From the NCBI GenBank assembly GCA_964431205.1, contig CAYSIX010000170.1, positions 1-9,613 of the forward strand: a stretch of DNA of 9,613 nucleotides. The letters are read 5' to 3'. Origin of the DNA: CAYSIX01 sp964431205. GTDB lineage: Bacteria; Planctomycetota; Phycisphaerae; Phycisphaerales; Phycisphaeraceae. Shown here one piece after another: positions 1 to 6,175 of this stretch (positions are counted from its first letter, which is position 1; each line of letters begins with the position of its first letter). The notes under the pieces were generated by a model. That model searched no databases. It was not told the origin of the DNA and was given only the letters and a program-made list of their open reading frames with translations. The position numbers were made by a program, and so were the translations under genes.

Positions 1-606
1 GTGATCCTGTTCGACGAGATCGAGAAGGCGCACCACGACGTGTTCAACGTGCTGCTGCAGATCCTCGACGACGGGCGGGTCACCGATGCGCAGGGCCGCG
101 TGGTGAACTTCAAGAACACGGTGATCATCATGACCAGCAATCTCGGCTCGCAGTTCCTGCTGGACGAGGCGGTGCTGGGCAACGGCGAGGGCGAGATCAG
201 CGACACGGCGCGGAACCAGGTGATGGCGGAGGTGCGCAAGCACTTCCGGCCGGAGTTCCTCAACCGCGTGGACGACATCGTGCTGTTCAAGGCGTTGACG
301 CTGGATCAGATCACGAAGATCGTGGACCTGCAGGCGGCGGACATCCGCAAGCGGCTGGCCGAGCGTGGCGTGGGGCTGGAGATCACGGACGCGGCCAAGC
401 GGTTCATCGCCGAAGCGGGCTACGACCCGGTGTACGGCGCGCGGCCGCTGAAGCGGTTCCTGCAGCACGAGGTGGAGACGCGGATCGGCCGGGCGCTGGT
501 GGCCGGCGAAGCGGTCGAGGGTTCGACGGTGAAGGTGGACGCCGGCGACGACGCGGGCCTGGCGGTCGAGATCGAGTCGCCGCAGCCCGAGCCGGCGGGG
601 GCGTGA
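1..606 (+). CDS. clpB: ClpB disaggregase, C-terminal part (5' truncated by window edge)
   Basis: This is the last 201 codons of an AAA+ protein disaggregase, which with DnaK/DnaJ/GrpE pulls proteins out of cytoplasmic aggregates using ATP. The window opens inside the Walker B motif of the second ATPase domain (ILFDEIEKAH, residues 2-11 here), so the GTG at base 1 is an internal valine codon and not a start. Visible next are sensor 1 (IIMTSNLGS, Asn47), the arginine finger in FRPEFLNRVDD (Arg89) and sensor 2 in YGARPLKR (Arg148), followed by the small C-terminal D2 subdomain. The sequence around the arginine finger and the 'VDLQ..DIRKRLAERG' segment fit ClpB better than ClpC or ClpA. The tail beyond about residue 183 is Pro/Glu/Ala-rich and not conserved. 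The full family protein is about 860-880 residues, so roughly three quarters lies upstream. The stop is TGA at 604-606. It converges on the next gene. Confidence 0.96.
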   Translation: MILFDEIEKAHHDVFNVLLQILDDGRVTDAQGRVVNFKNTVIIMTSNLGSQFLLDEAVLGNGEGEISDTARNQVMAEVRKHFRPEFLNRVDDIVLFKALTLDQITKIVDLQAADIRKRLAERGVGLEITDAAKRFIAEAGYDPVYGARPLKRFLQHEVETRIGRALVAGEAVEGSTVKVDAGDDAGLAVEIESPQPEPAGA

Positions 607-659
607 GGCGGAAACGTGACGTCGCGGGCGTGACGTCGTGGAGCCGACGCCCGACGCCC

Positions 660-716
660 GACTCGCTGAAGCGAGTCAGGCCCCACGCGTGGCACGCCTC
701 GCTTCAGCGAGGCGTG
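660..716. repeat. Pair of hairpins with complementary cores between convergent genes
   Basis: Two perfect hairpins sit side by side. The first is a 7-bp stem, 660-666 with 671-677, and loop TGAA. The second is a 10-bp stem, 693-702 with 707-716, and loop TTCA. The 14-base core of the first (662-675) is the exact reverse complement of the core of the second (698-711), so the two can also pair with each other to form one long stem around a 22-base loop. A 10-bp perfect palindrome (CCACGCGTGG, 683-692) lies in that loop. The position between the clpB stop and the opposing stop suggests a bidirectional transcription end, but neither side has a clear T-run. The form also matches dispersed REP-like palindromic elements. 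The stop codon of the minus-strand gene lies in the loop of the second hairpin. Confidence 0.75.
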
Positions 717-2302
717 TCGAACTGTTTCTGATTCCCCTCCGACCACGGCGCCGCCGCACGCTCGACCGCCTCCGGCCCGAGCCGCTCGGCAAGCTGCGCG
801 CGGTACAGGCTCTCGGGTTTTACCGGCCGGCCCCTGGACTCCCACAACCCGTCGCCGCGGTAGCTCTCGGCGACGCATCCGATCGCCCAGTTCTGCGCCG
901 TCGGCGGGCGCTCGCACGTGATCAGGTCCGCTCGGCAGTTCCACAGCACCATGTTCGCGCCCGCCCACCCGTGCCCCGTGCCCAGGTTCAGACGGTTTCG
1001 CACGTTGATCGCGTCGCCCCGCACCACCACGTTGTCGAACAGGCAACCGCTCGACCAGCGGTGGTGCGGCCCCGTGTCGTTGTGCGCCTCTTCGGCCACA
1101 CAATCCAGAAACACGTTCGGGCCCTGGACCCGGCTGCCGAGCACGAAGTCGTGCCGACCGTGTCTCGCGTAGCAACGCTGCACCAGCGTGAGCTGGCCGA
1201 GCACATAGAAGGAGTAGCGTCGCGAGCCCGTGATGCGCGACACCGGGTCCAGGCACCGGGAGTCCTGCACCGTCACCCGCTTCGTCTGACGGCCCACCGT
1301 CACGAGCGAGAACCCGAAGTGCGCCGCCGTCACGTCGCGCACCCATCCGTCCTGAAGCGCATCCATCTCGATGAAGACCCACGCGTGATCTTCGTCCTCA
1401 TCCATAGGCCCGCGGTACTCGGACACCGCACGCAGGTTCTCCACCCCCACCTGCTCGATCCGCCGGGGGTACTCGTGCTTCACCACGTACCCGCCGCCGT
1501 ATTGCTGATCGATCGCGGTTGTCAGCGGCGCGTCGAGGGTGATGGTCCGCCCTTCGATCGCGGTGATGATGCGATCGAATGGGAGGCGGTAGGTCTCGGG
1601 CTCCCACTGATGGACGGGGCGGCCGTCGTCGCGGGGCGGGATGCGGTTCATGCCGAGCTCGTCGATCCATCGTTCGTTCGAAAGACGCCAGACGAGCACC
1701 TCGTCGCCGACTGACAGGCCGTCGGCGGACTCCAGGCGCAGCCGCGTGGCGCCGACGGGCACGTACTCGTCGATCACGGCGCGTCGCGTAGCCGCCAGCT
1801 CTTTCGGTTGTCCCTCGCCGCCGACGTGCAGCACGGTCCGCTGCTCGGTGCCGGTCGCGAGCAGCACCGTGCCGTCCTCGCCGTGCCCCTGACCGCGGAG
1901 CACGATCCCGCTGGCGGCGATGCGCAGCGGCCCGCCGACCTCGTACCGGCCGGCGGCGAGCCGCACCGCGCCACGGAAGCCGTCGGTGTCGCGCGGGCGT
2001 GACGCCAGCTCGTCGATCGCGGCCTGGATCCGTGCGGTGTCGTCGCCCTCGCCGGGCCGGACGGTGATGCGGACCGGCACGCTCGGCAGCGCGACGCCGC
2101 CGCCCATGTACCCCGCGTGCGAGAAGTCCGGCACGCGGTCGCCGGATCGGGTTGCACCGTACACCAGCGCGCCCTCGGGCCCGAGGGAGACGTGGCGGCT
2201 CGTGGGGCGGGACGCTTGCGCGCGCACCGCATGACCGGCCGCCGCGGTCAGCAGGCACAGGGCGGCGAGGGCGAGGCGGGCATCGATCGGTGTGCGGGCC
2301 AT
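704..2302 (-). CDS. Secreted right-handed beta-helix protein, pectate lyase superfamily-like
   Basis: A 532-residue exported protein of unknown substrate. Residues 1 to about 29 form a Sec signal peptide (basic start, hydrophobic 9-22, likely cut after AVRA or AQA). Residues 87-138, starting DDTARIQAAIDEL and continuing through a 'GRYEVGGPLRI..SGIVLRGQG' pattern, match the N-terminal part of the pectate lyase 3 / pectate lyase superfamily fold (PF12708 type). Strand-turn repeats follow to about residue 475 (for example VTVQDSRCLDP, NVFLDCVAEEA, LFDNVVVRGD, MVLWNCRAD), as in a parallel beta-helix. A conserved-looking patch, HNDTGPHHRWSSG (407-419), is rich in polar and His residues and is a candidate active site. 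The C-terminal PESLYRAQLAERLG is a pattern I associate with lyase-like secreted proteins. It has no PEP-CTERM tail, so it is probably periplasmic or released. The start is supported by the Shine-Dalgarno AGAGGA (2309-2314 on the minus strand), 6 bases before ATG. The last codons and stop fall in a hairpin. Confidence 0.85.
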   Translation of the reverse strand: MARTPIDARLALAALCLLTAAAGHAVRAQASRPTSRHVSLGPEGALVYGATRSGDRVPDFSHAGYMGGGVALPSVPVRITVRPGEGDDTARIQAAIDELASRPRDTDGFRGAVRLAAGRYEVGGPLRIAASGIVLRGQGHGEDGTVLLATGTEQRTVLHVGGEGQPKELAATRRAVIDEYVPVGATRLRLESADGLSVGDEVLVWRLSNERWIDELGMNRIPPRDDGRPVHQWEPETYRLPFDRIITAIEGRTITLDAPLTTAIDQQYGGGYVVKHEYPRRIEQVGVENLRAVSEYRGPMDEDEDHAWVFIEMDALQDGWVRDVTAAHFGFSLVTVGRQTKRVTVQDSRCLDPVSRITGSRRYSFYVLGQLTLVQRCYARHGRHDFVLGSRVQGPNVFLDCVAEEAHNDTGPHHRWSSGCLFDNVVVRGDAINVRNRLNLGTGHGWAGANMVLWNCRADLITCERPPTAQNWAIGCVAESYRGDGLWESRGRPVKPESLYRAQLAERLGPEAVERAAAPWSEGNQKQFDTPR

Positions 2303-2364
2303 AAGGGGTCCTCTTCTTCGGTTTGGGCCGGAGGTATCGGGTGAACCGCGTCGGCTCCCGTGCG

Positions 2365-2370
2365 AGTATA
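2365..2370 (-). promoter_or_regulatory. Candidate -10 element (TATACT) for the beta-helix gene
   Basis: On the minus strand, TATACT lies 62 bases before the ATG of the beta-helix gene and differs from the TATAAT consensus at one base. No good -35 hexamer is found 16-18 bases upstream, where the sequence is all G and C. It stands out in a very GC-rich setting, which is the main support. Confidence 0.35.
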
Positions 2371-2578
2371 CGGGCAGGGCCTCGAGGGGCGGCCCGGCCT
2401 CACGGCGTGCGCCCCGGCGGCGGCGTGCCCCCCCTGGGGCGGCGGTGCCGCGGGTCGGACGACGGCCCGTGCGCGTAACTCCTGTCGCGCCCGAGGCCTG
2501 CGTGTGAGCGACGCGCTAGGGCTCCGTTGGCTTTCGGTTAGCGTCGTCCCACGCGGTAGCTTTGTTGGCTGATTTGCT

Positions 2579-2584
2579 TATACT
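2579..2584 (+). promoter_or_regulatory. Candidate -10 element (TATACT) for the PEP-CTERM gene
   Basis: TATACT inside TTTGCTTATACTTCGCGC (2573-2590), 96 bases before the ATG. It sits in the most AT-rich patch of the intergenic region. No convincing -35 hexamer is present. A similar string, TTGCGTTATATTGCCGC (6121-6137), occurs before the lipoprotein gene, which suggests that both belong to the same promoter type. Confidence 0.4.
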
Positions 2585-2680
2585 TCGCGCATCGGGTCGA
2601 GAGCGGTGCGGCGGCCTGCACGTACCGCGATCCACGGATCGGTATCGATCACTTAACACAGGGAAAGGGAGGATCGGATC

Positions 2681-3379
2681 ATGGAACTGAAGACGATTGG
2701 ATCGTATTGCGCGGCCGGGCTGCTCACCGTCGGTCTGGCGGCCCCGGCATGGGGACAGACCGTCACGGCGACGACCGTCGGCGAGGTGCTGACCGGCGAG
2801 GTCGATGACGACCTGCGCTTCGCCAACGCGCAGGGCTCGGCCAACAATAACTTCGCGGCCTACATCGCCCTGGAGTTTCCGACCACGGACTTTGCCGGCC
2901 TGACCGAGGTGCCGGTGATCGAGGTGTCACTCTTCCAGGCGGACGCGTTCTTCTCGACCACGGGTGAGATCGGCCTGTGGCTGACCGAGGACAACACGAC
3001 GGACATCGCCCCGATCACCAGCGCATTGCGGGCCGATCCGTCGGTCTCGCCGACGGCGATCGCCGCCGGTGACCTGGCCCCGCTGACGCTGCTGGGCACG
3101 CTGCTGTACGACGAGGCGAACGACGACGGGTTCGCCAACACGTTCTCGGTGACGCCGGACGAGGCGGTCGAGTCGTACATCCTCGGGCAGATCGACGCCG
3201 GCCAGCCGGTGCGGTTCGTGGTGGCGGCCAACGAGGAGACGACCTCGGCGACGTTCGCGGGCATCGCCAACGACAGCATCAGCGCGCCGACGCTGACGAT
3301 CCCCGAGCCGACCGCCGCGGCGGCGCTGCTGGGGTTGGGCGCGGCGGTGCTCGGCGGTCGCGGCCGGCGTCGGGCCTGA
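2681..3379 (+). CDS. Small secreted PEP-CTERM protein
   Basis: A 232-residue exported protein with an exosortase sorting signal. A Sec signal peptide covers residues 1-25 (hydrophobic SYCAAGLLTVGLAAPAWG, cut before Gln26). The C-terminal signal has three parts: the PEP motif (208-210, in TIPEPT), a hydrophobic helix (about 212-224) and a basic end (RGRRR, 227-231). In known systems an exosortase cleaves near this motif, so the mature protein is moved to the outer surface or matrix. The body (26-205) is acidic and Thr/Ala/Asp-rich with alternating hydrophobic residues, so it is probably a beta-sandwich. Its pattern ('FAAYIALEFPTTDF' early, 'VRFVVAANEETTSATFAG' and 'SAPTLTI' late) loosely recalls DNRLRE-like adhesin or anchor domains, but I cannot name the family. 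The start is supported by AAGGGAGG (2665-2672), 8 bases before ATG. A GC-rich hairpin follows at 3409. Confidence 0.88.
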   Translation: MELKTIGSYCAAGLLTVGLAAPAWGQTVTATTVGEVLTGEVDDDLRFANAQGSANNNFAAYIALEFPTTDFAGLTEVPVIEVSLFQADAFFSTTGEIGLWLTEDNTTDIAPITSALRADPSVSPTAIAAGDLAPLTLLGTLLYDEANDDGFANTFSVTPDEAVESYILGQIDAGQPVRFVVAANEETTSATFAGIANDSISAPTLTIPEPTAAAALLGLGAAVLGGRGRRRA

Positions 3380-3408
3380 GCCGACGATCCAGAGCCTACG
3401 ATGAACTA

Positions 3409-3429
3409 GCGGCCGCGCAACGCGGCCGC
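3409..3429 (+). terminator. GC-rich hairpin after the PEP-CTERM gene (possible terminator or attenuator)
   Basis: A perfect 9-bp stem (3409-3417 with 3421-3429) with loop CAA, 29 bases after the stop codon. It is very stable but has no following T-run, so it is not a textbook intrinsic terminator. It could stabilise the 3' end of the mRNA or act with Rho. Confidence 0.45.
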
Positions 3430-3451
3430 GCGTCCGGGGGACGAGCGGAGC

Positions 3452-3460
3452 GGAGGAGGA
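3452..3460 (+). promoter_or_regulatory. Strong Shine-Dalgarno in front of an upstream in-frame ATG (3468)
   Basis: GGAGGAGGA ends 7 bases before ATG 3468. That ATG is in the same frame as the prepilin-like gene and would add 27 residues (MTYHAARGRHPCCLVRRRRN, then QTREPA and the next residues up to the second Met). This is the best-matching ribosome site in the window, yet it points at the less likely start, so the true start is uncertain. Confidence 0.5.
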
Positions 3461-3467
3461 GCACGGC

Positions 3468-3497
3468 ATGACGTACCACGCGGCGCGTGGTCGTCAT
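3468..3497 (+). repeat. Long imperfect hairpin covering the upstream ATG of the prepilin-like gene
   Basis: Bases 3468-3481 (ATGACG-T-ACCACGC) pair with 3485-3497 (GCGTGGT-CGTCAT). This makes a 13-bp stem with one bulged T (3474) and loop GGC. The 5' arm begins exactly at the possible ATG at 3468, so in the mRNA this start codon would be buried in the stem while the second start at 3549 stays free. It may control start choice, or it may be the end of the upstream transcript. There is no T-run. Confidence 0.55.
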
Positions 3498-3535
3498 CCG
3501 TGTTGCCTTGTACGCCGTCGCCGCAACCGACAGAC

Positions 3536-3542
3536 AAGGGAG
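3536..3542 (+). promoter_or_regulatory. Shine-Dalgarno for the preferred prepilin-like start (3549)
   Basis: AAGGGAG lies 6 bases before ATG 3549. This start gives a 13-residue leader before the cleavage point, close to the length usual for prepilin-type proteins, and is the reason for choosing it. Confidence 0.6.
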
Positions 3543-3548
3543 CCTGCC

Positions 3549-4598
3549 ATGCGACCCCACACCCCCGCCCGACCACGGACTCAGGCCTTCACGCTCATCG
3601 AGCTGCTGGTCGTGATCTCGATCATCGCGCTGCTGATCGGCATCCTCCTGCCGGCGCTGGGCGCGGCTCGCGAGTCGGCGCGGGCGGTGGTGTGCCTGTC
3701 GAACGTGCGGCAGATCGGCATCGGCATGGCCAACTACGCCGCGGCCAACAACACGTACCTCGCCGGGCCGAACACCAGCGGTCGCCTGTTCAGCCCCGGC
3801 ACCAGCGTCGGTGACGCACGCCGCCTCGCCAGCGGGCCCACCAAGCCCGTCATGCACTACGACTGGGTCTCGCCCACGCTCGGCGACTCGCTCGGGCTGC
3901 CCGGCGATCCCGACGAACGGCTCGAACGAATCCTCAACACCGACCTGCGATGCCCCAGCAACGACCTGAACTACAGCAAGCGGTTCGGCGGCGGCCTCGA
4001 GGTCGACGAGACCACCTTCGTCGCCAGCTACGCCGCCAACTATTACTTCCACATCCGTCGCACGGGCGACCCCCGCGACGACGCCGGCGGCGTCGACGGC
4101 GACCTGGGCAACCTGCTCGCCCAGGTCGGCAAGTATCCCTCCACCTTCAACTTCACCATCGACGGGATCCGCAACGCCTCCAGCAAGGCCTACGTCTCCG
4201 AGGGCGTCCGCTACACCGAGACGTTCGGGCCCGACCCGTCGGTGACCTGGAACGGCCTGATCTGGGAGCAGTTCGGCGGCAACTTCATGCACGGCGGGTG
4301 GGGCTATACCGGCTCGGGCGGCAACCCCTACAAGTGGGGCACGCCCCCGGCCAACATCGTCTCCACCAACGGCATGAGCGACAGCGAGTTGAAGTCCAGG
4401 CTCATGCCCGGGTCCCGCCGCAACGGCTTCCGCCATGACAACGCCAGCATGAACCTGACCTTCTTCGACGGCAGCGGGCGCACCCTGCCCGTCCACGAGG
4501 CTGTGAACATCGACTACCACGTGCCCGATGGCGTCACGATCATCGGCGCCAACAACACCGCGGACCCCGACGACGAGAACGGCCAGATCGTGCGGTGA
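3549..4598 (+). CDS. Prepilin-like protein (type II pseudopilin / DUF1559-like)
   Basis: A 349-residue protein with a class III (prepilin) signal: leader MRPHTPARPRTQA, then AFTLIELLVVISIIALLIG, with cleavage expected between Ala13 and Phe14 and the conserved Glu at mature position 5 (Glu18). Residues 15-36 form the hydrophobic helix. 'SARAVVCLSNVRQIGIGMANYAAAN' (44-68), read as a pattern, is the usual segment after the helix in the large prepilin-like families of Planctomycetota. A histidine and DG pair near the C-terminus (RHDNASMNLTFFDG) resembles the H-X9-DG motif, but here 10 residues separate His and DG. Such proteins are processed by a prepilin peptidase and sit in the inner membrane or form short pseudopili; the exact role of the large planctomycete paralogues is not known. 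Start 3549 is chosen from leader length; an in-frame ATG at 3468 has a stronger ribosome site. It lies between two PEP-CTERM genes, 69 bases before the next one. Confidence 0.88.
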   Translation: MRPHTPARPRTQAFTLIELLVVISIIALLIGILLPALGAARESARAVVCLSNVRQIGIGMANYAAANNTYLAGPNTSGRLFSPGTSVGDARRLASGPTKPVMHYDWVSPTLGDSLGLPGDPDERLERILNTDLRCPSNDLNYSKRFGGGLEVDETTFVASYAANYYFHIRRTGDPRDDAGGVDGDLGNLLAQVGKYPSTFNFTIDGIRNASSKAYVSEGVRYTETFGPDPSVTWNGLIWEQFGGNFMHGGWGYTGSGGNPYKWGTPPANIVSTNGMSDSELKSRLMPGSRRNGFRHDNASMNLTFFDGSGRTLPVHEAVNIDYHVPDGVTIIGANNTADPDDENGQIVR

Positions 4599-4651
4599 AC
4601 CCGACGGGACCCCGCACGGTCCACGCGCCTGATACACACCCACCCTTTTGA

Positions 4652-4659
4652 GAGAGGAG
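4652..4659 (+). promoter_or_regulatory. Shine-Dalgarno of the dockerin/PEP-CTERM gene
   Basis: GAGAGGAG, 8 bases before ATG 4668. It fixes the start, which leads directly into a signal peptide. No clear promoter is seen in the 69 bases after the previous stop codon, so read-through from the prepilin-like gene is possible. Confidence 0.6.
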
Positions 4660-4667
4660 TAAGCAAG

Positions 4668-6023
4668 ATGAGATGGTTTTGTGCTCTTTGGGCAGCGCCC
4701 CTCGCGCTCGCCACGACCGCTCACGGTCAGTTTCAGAACGACGACATCGTCCTGGGCCTGAGCAACTCCGGCGACACGCTGGGCATCATCCGCGGCGGCG
4801 AGGTCGTCCCCGACCCGTTCACCGAGCCGTTCATTCAGCGCCTGGCGTTCGACAACACCGACGGTATCCGCTCCAACGCCAACGGCAACGTGCTGGGCAC
4901 GAACTTCGGCACCTCCGCCGCCGGCGGCAGCCTCTTCCTGCTCAGCACCGACGGCTCAGGCACCACGACCCGCATCGGCGACTTCTCCGGCGCCTTCCCC
5001 GCCTTCAACAGCCTTTCCTTCGACAACGTCGCCGACGTGTCGGTCAGCCCCGACAACACGCGCATCGCCGTCACGGGCCCGGGCGCCTTCGACCCCGACC
5101 CGATCACCCGCAACAAGGGCAACGTCTGGGTCTTCGATTACGACCCGGCCGCCGCCAACGCCACGGACGTCCTCTCGAACCCGCGCGAGCTGGGCGAGGC
5201 GTTTTTCGACTTCGGCACGCATGCGACCGCCTGGCTCGACAACGACACCCTCATGCTCATGGACGGCGACGCCGGCCTCTTCGACACCGTCGACGTCACC
5301 GAGTCCGGCTTTGACAATCGGACCTCGGTCCACCAGCTCCTGGGGCCCAACGGCGGCAACCAGCCCGACGACGGGGACACCGCCGGCATCGTCTACAACC
5401 CCGACATCTCCCCCTACGTCTTTGTCGGCCTGGGTGACTTCGCCTCCGGCGAGGTCGACAACTTCCTCTGGGTCCTCGACCCCGAAAACGACTTCGAGAT
5501 CATCGACGAGGCCCGCTACGACAGCTCCCTCGACACCGCCGGTGACGTCGGCTCGCTCCAGAACATCGCCATGCTCTCCAACGGCAACATCGTCGCCAGC
5601 GGCTTCGCCGGCACCGTCGTCGAGATCGACACCTCCGTCATCGGCACGACCGGCCTCGTCGACGACGACGTCACCGTCATCGTCGACGGCGCCACCGCCT
5701 GGGACTTCGACCAGGACGGCGAGAGCAACATCGGGTTCAACGGCATCGCGGTCGCGCTGACCGGCGCTGCCGCCGTCACCGGCGACGCCGACGGCGACGG
5801 CGACGTCGACGCCTTCGACCTGGGCATCTGGCAGACTCAGTTCGGCCAGACCGGCGAAGAGCTGACCGCCGACTTCGATGACGACGGCGACGTGGACGCG
5901 TTCGATCTGGGCCTGTGGCAGACCAACTTCGGCACGGGCCTGGACGGGGCGGCCGTCCCCGAGCCGGCCACGCTCGGGCTGCTGATGCTCGGCGGCCTTG
6001 CCGCCCTGCGCCGTCGTCGCTGA
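4668..6023 (+). CDS. Secreted protein with dockerin-type calcium-binding pair and PEP-CTERM tail
   Basis: A 451-residue exported protein. The Sec signal peptide is residues 1-20 (MRWFCALWAAPLALATTAHG, cut before Gln21). The body (21-370) is very acidic, with short segments such as DVSVSPDNTRIAVTGPG, ATAWLDNDTLMLMDGDAG and IAMLSNGNIVASGFAG that look like beta-propeller blades; I cannot assign a family. Residues 373-384 and 402-413 are two EF-hand-like loops, each with Asp at positions 1, 3, 5 and 12 (DADGDGDVDAFD and DFDDDGDVDAFD), each followed by an LG.WQT.FG helix, 29 residues apart: a dockerin type I pair. Then comes the exosortase signal: VPEPA (PEP at 431-433), a hydrophobic helix (435-447) and RRRR. 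In known systems dockerins bind cohesins; whether a cohesin partner exists here is unknown. The protein is probably calcium-stabilised and surface-sorted. The gene ends at a strong terminator. Confidence 0.9.
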   Translation: MRWFCALWAAPLALATTAHGQFQNDDIVLGLSNSGDTLGIIRGGEVVPDPFTEPFIQRLAFDNTDGIRSNANGNVLGTNFGTSAAGGSLFLLSTDGSGTTTRIGDFSGAFPAFNSLSFDNVADVSVSPDNTRIAVTGPGAFDPDPITRNKGNVWVFDYDPAAANATDVLSNPRELGEAFFDFGTHATAWLDNDTLMLMDGDAGLFDTVDVTESGFDNRTSVHQLLGPNGGNQPDDGDTAGIVYNPDISPYVFVGLGDFASGEVDNFLWVLDPENDFEIIDEARYDSSLDTAGDVGSLQNIAMLSNGNIVASGFAGTVVEIDTSVIGTTGLVDDDVTVIVDGATAWDFDQDGESNIGFNGIAVALTGAAAVTGDADGDGDVDAFDLGIWQTQFGQTGEELTADFDDDGDVDAFDLGLWQTNFGTGLDGAAVPEPATLGLLMLGGLAALRRRR

Positions 6024-6063
6024 ATCCGGGCGACCGAACCAAAACTCACGACCGCAGATCACG

Positions 6064-6093
6064 AGCCCACGGCTATCCGCCGTGGGCTTTTTT
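6064..6093 (+). terminator. Rho-independent terminator after the dockerin/PEP-CTERM gene
   Basis: A perfect 10-bp stem (6064-6073 with 6079-6088), loop TATCC, followed by T6088-6093. It lies 40 bases after the stop codon and closes the plus-strand block that begins at 2681. It is the clearest terminator in the window. Confidence 0.93.
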
Positions 6094-6126
6094 GTCACAC
6101 CGCCTCACGAGCGCCCCGCCTTGCGT

Positions 6127-6132
6127 TATATT
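6127..6132 (+). promoter_or_regulatory. Candidate -10 element (TATATT) for the lipoprotein gene
   Basis: TATATT lies 43 bases before the GTG start and 33 bases after the terminator, inside TTGCGTTATATTGCCGC. There is no good -35 at the normal distance (the nearest match, TTGTCA at 6092-6097, is 29 bases away). Its resemblance to 2574-2590 supports it. Confidence 0.45.
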
Positions 6133-6175
6133 GCCGCTCACTGATCGCCCCTCGGCCACGAATCGGAGACCACCC

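Larger units (their letters stand above)
2303..2680. promoter_or_regulatory. Divergent intergenic region between the beta-helix gene and the PEP-CTERM gene
   Basis: This 378-bp stretch has no convincing gene. It carries the 5' signals of both flanking genes: a Shine-Dalgarno and a TATACT on the minus strand near its left end, and a TATACT and a Shine-Dalgarno on the plus strand near its right end. The middle (about 2371-2520) is extremely GC-rich with runs of C and G and no clear inverted repeat. The AT-richer stretch 2557-2586 stands out from its surroundings and is where I place the plus-strand promoter. Short open frames run through the middle, but none has a ribosome site or a recognisable product. 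Confidence 0.6.

Noticed and set aside
615..638. Direct repeat CGTGACGTCG, twice, 14 bases apart, just after clpB
   Set aside because: Only two copies of 10 bases, with no third unit or partner; not enough for a regulatory or CRISPR-like call.
638..1714. Long plus-strand open frame (358 codons) opposite the beta-helix gene
   Set aside because: Its translation is Arg/His/Pro-rich with no domain, signal or ribosome site, and it is antisense to a gene with a signal peptide, a Shine-Dalgarno and a recognisable fold. High GC makes such shadows common.
2360..2572. Possible small genes in the divergent intergenic region
   Set aside because: Short open frames of Arg/Ala/Pro/Gly composition with no ribosome site; explained by extreme GC content.
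3396..4724. Minus-strand open frame of 442 codons over the prepilin-like gene
   Set aside because: Low-complexity Val/Gly/Ala product without motifs, antisense to a clear prepilin-like protein; a GC-driven shadow frame.
4956..6098. Minus-strand open frame of 380 codons over the dockerin/PEP-CTERM gene
   Set aside because: The product is repetitive Val/Asp/Gly, being the reverse frame of GAC/GTC codons, and the frame starts beyond the terminator hairpin. No independent evidence.
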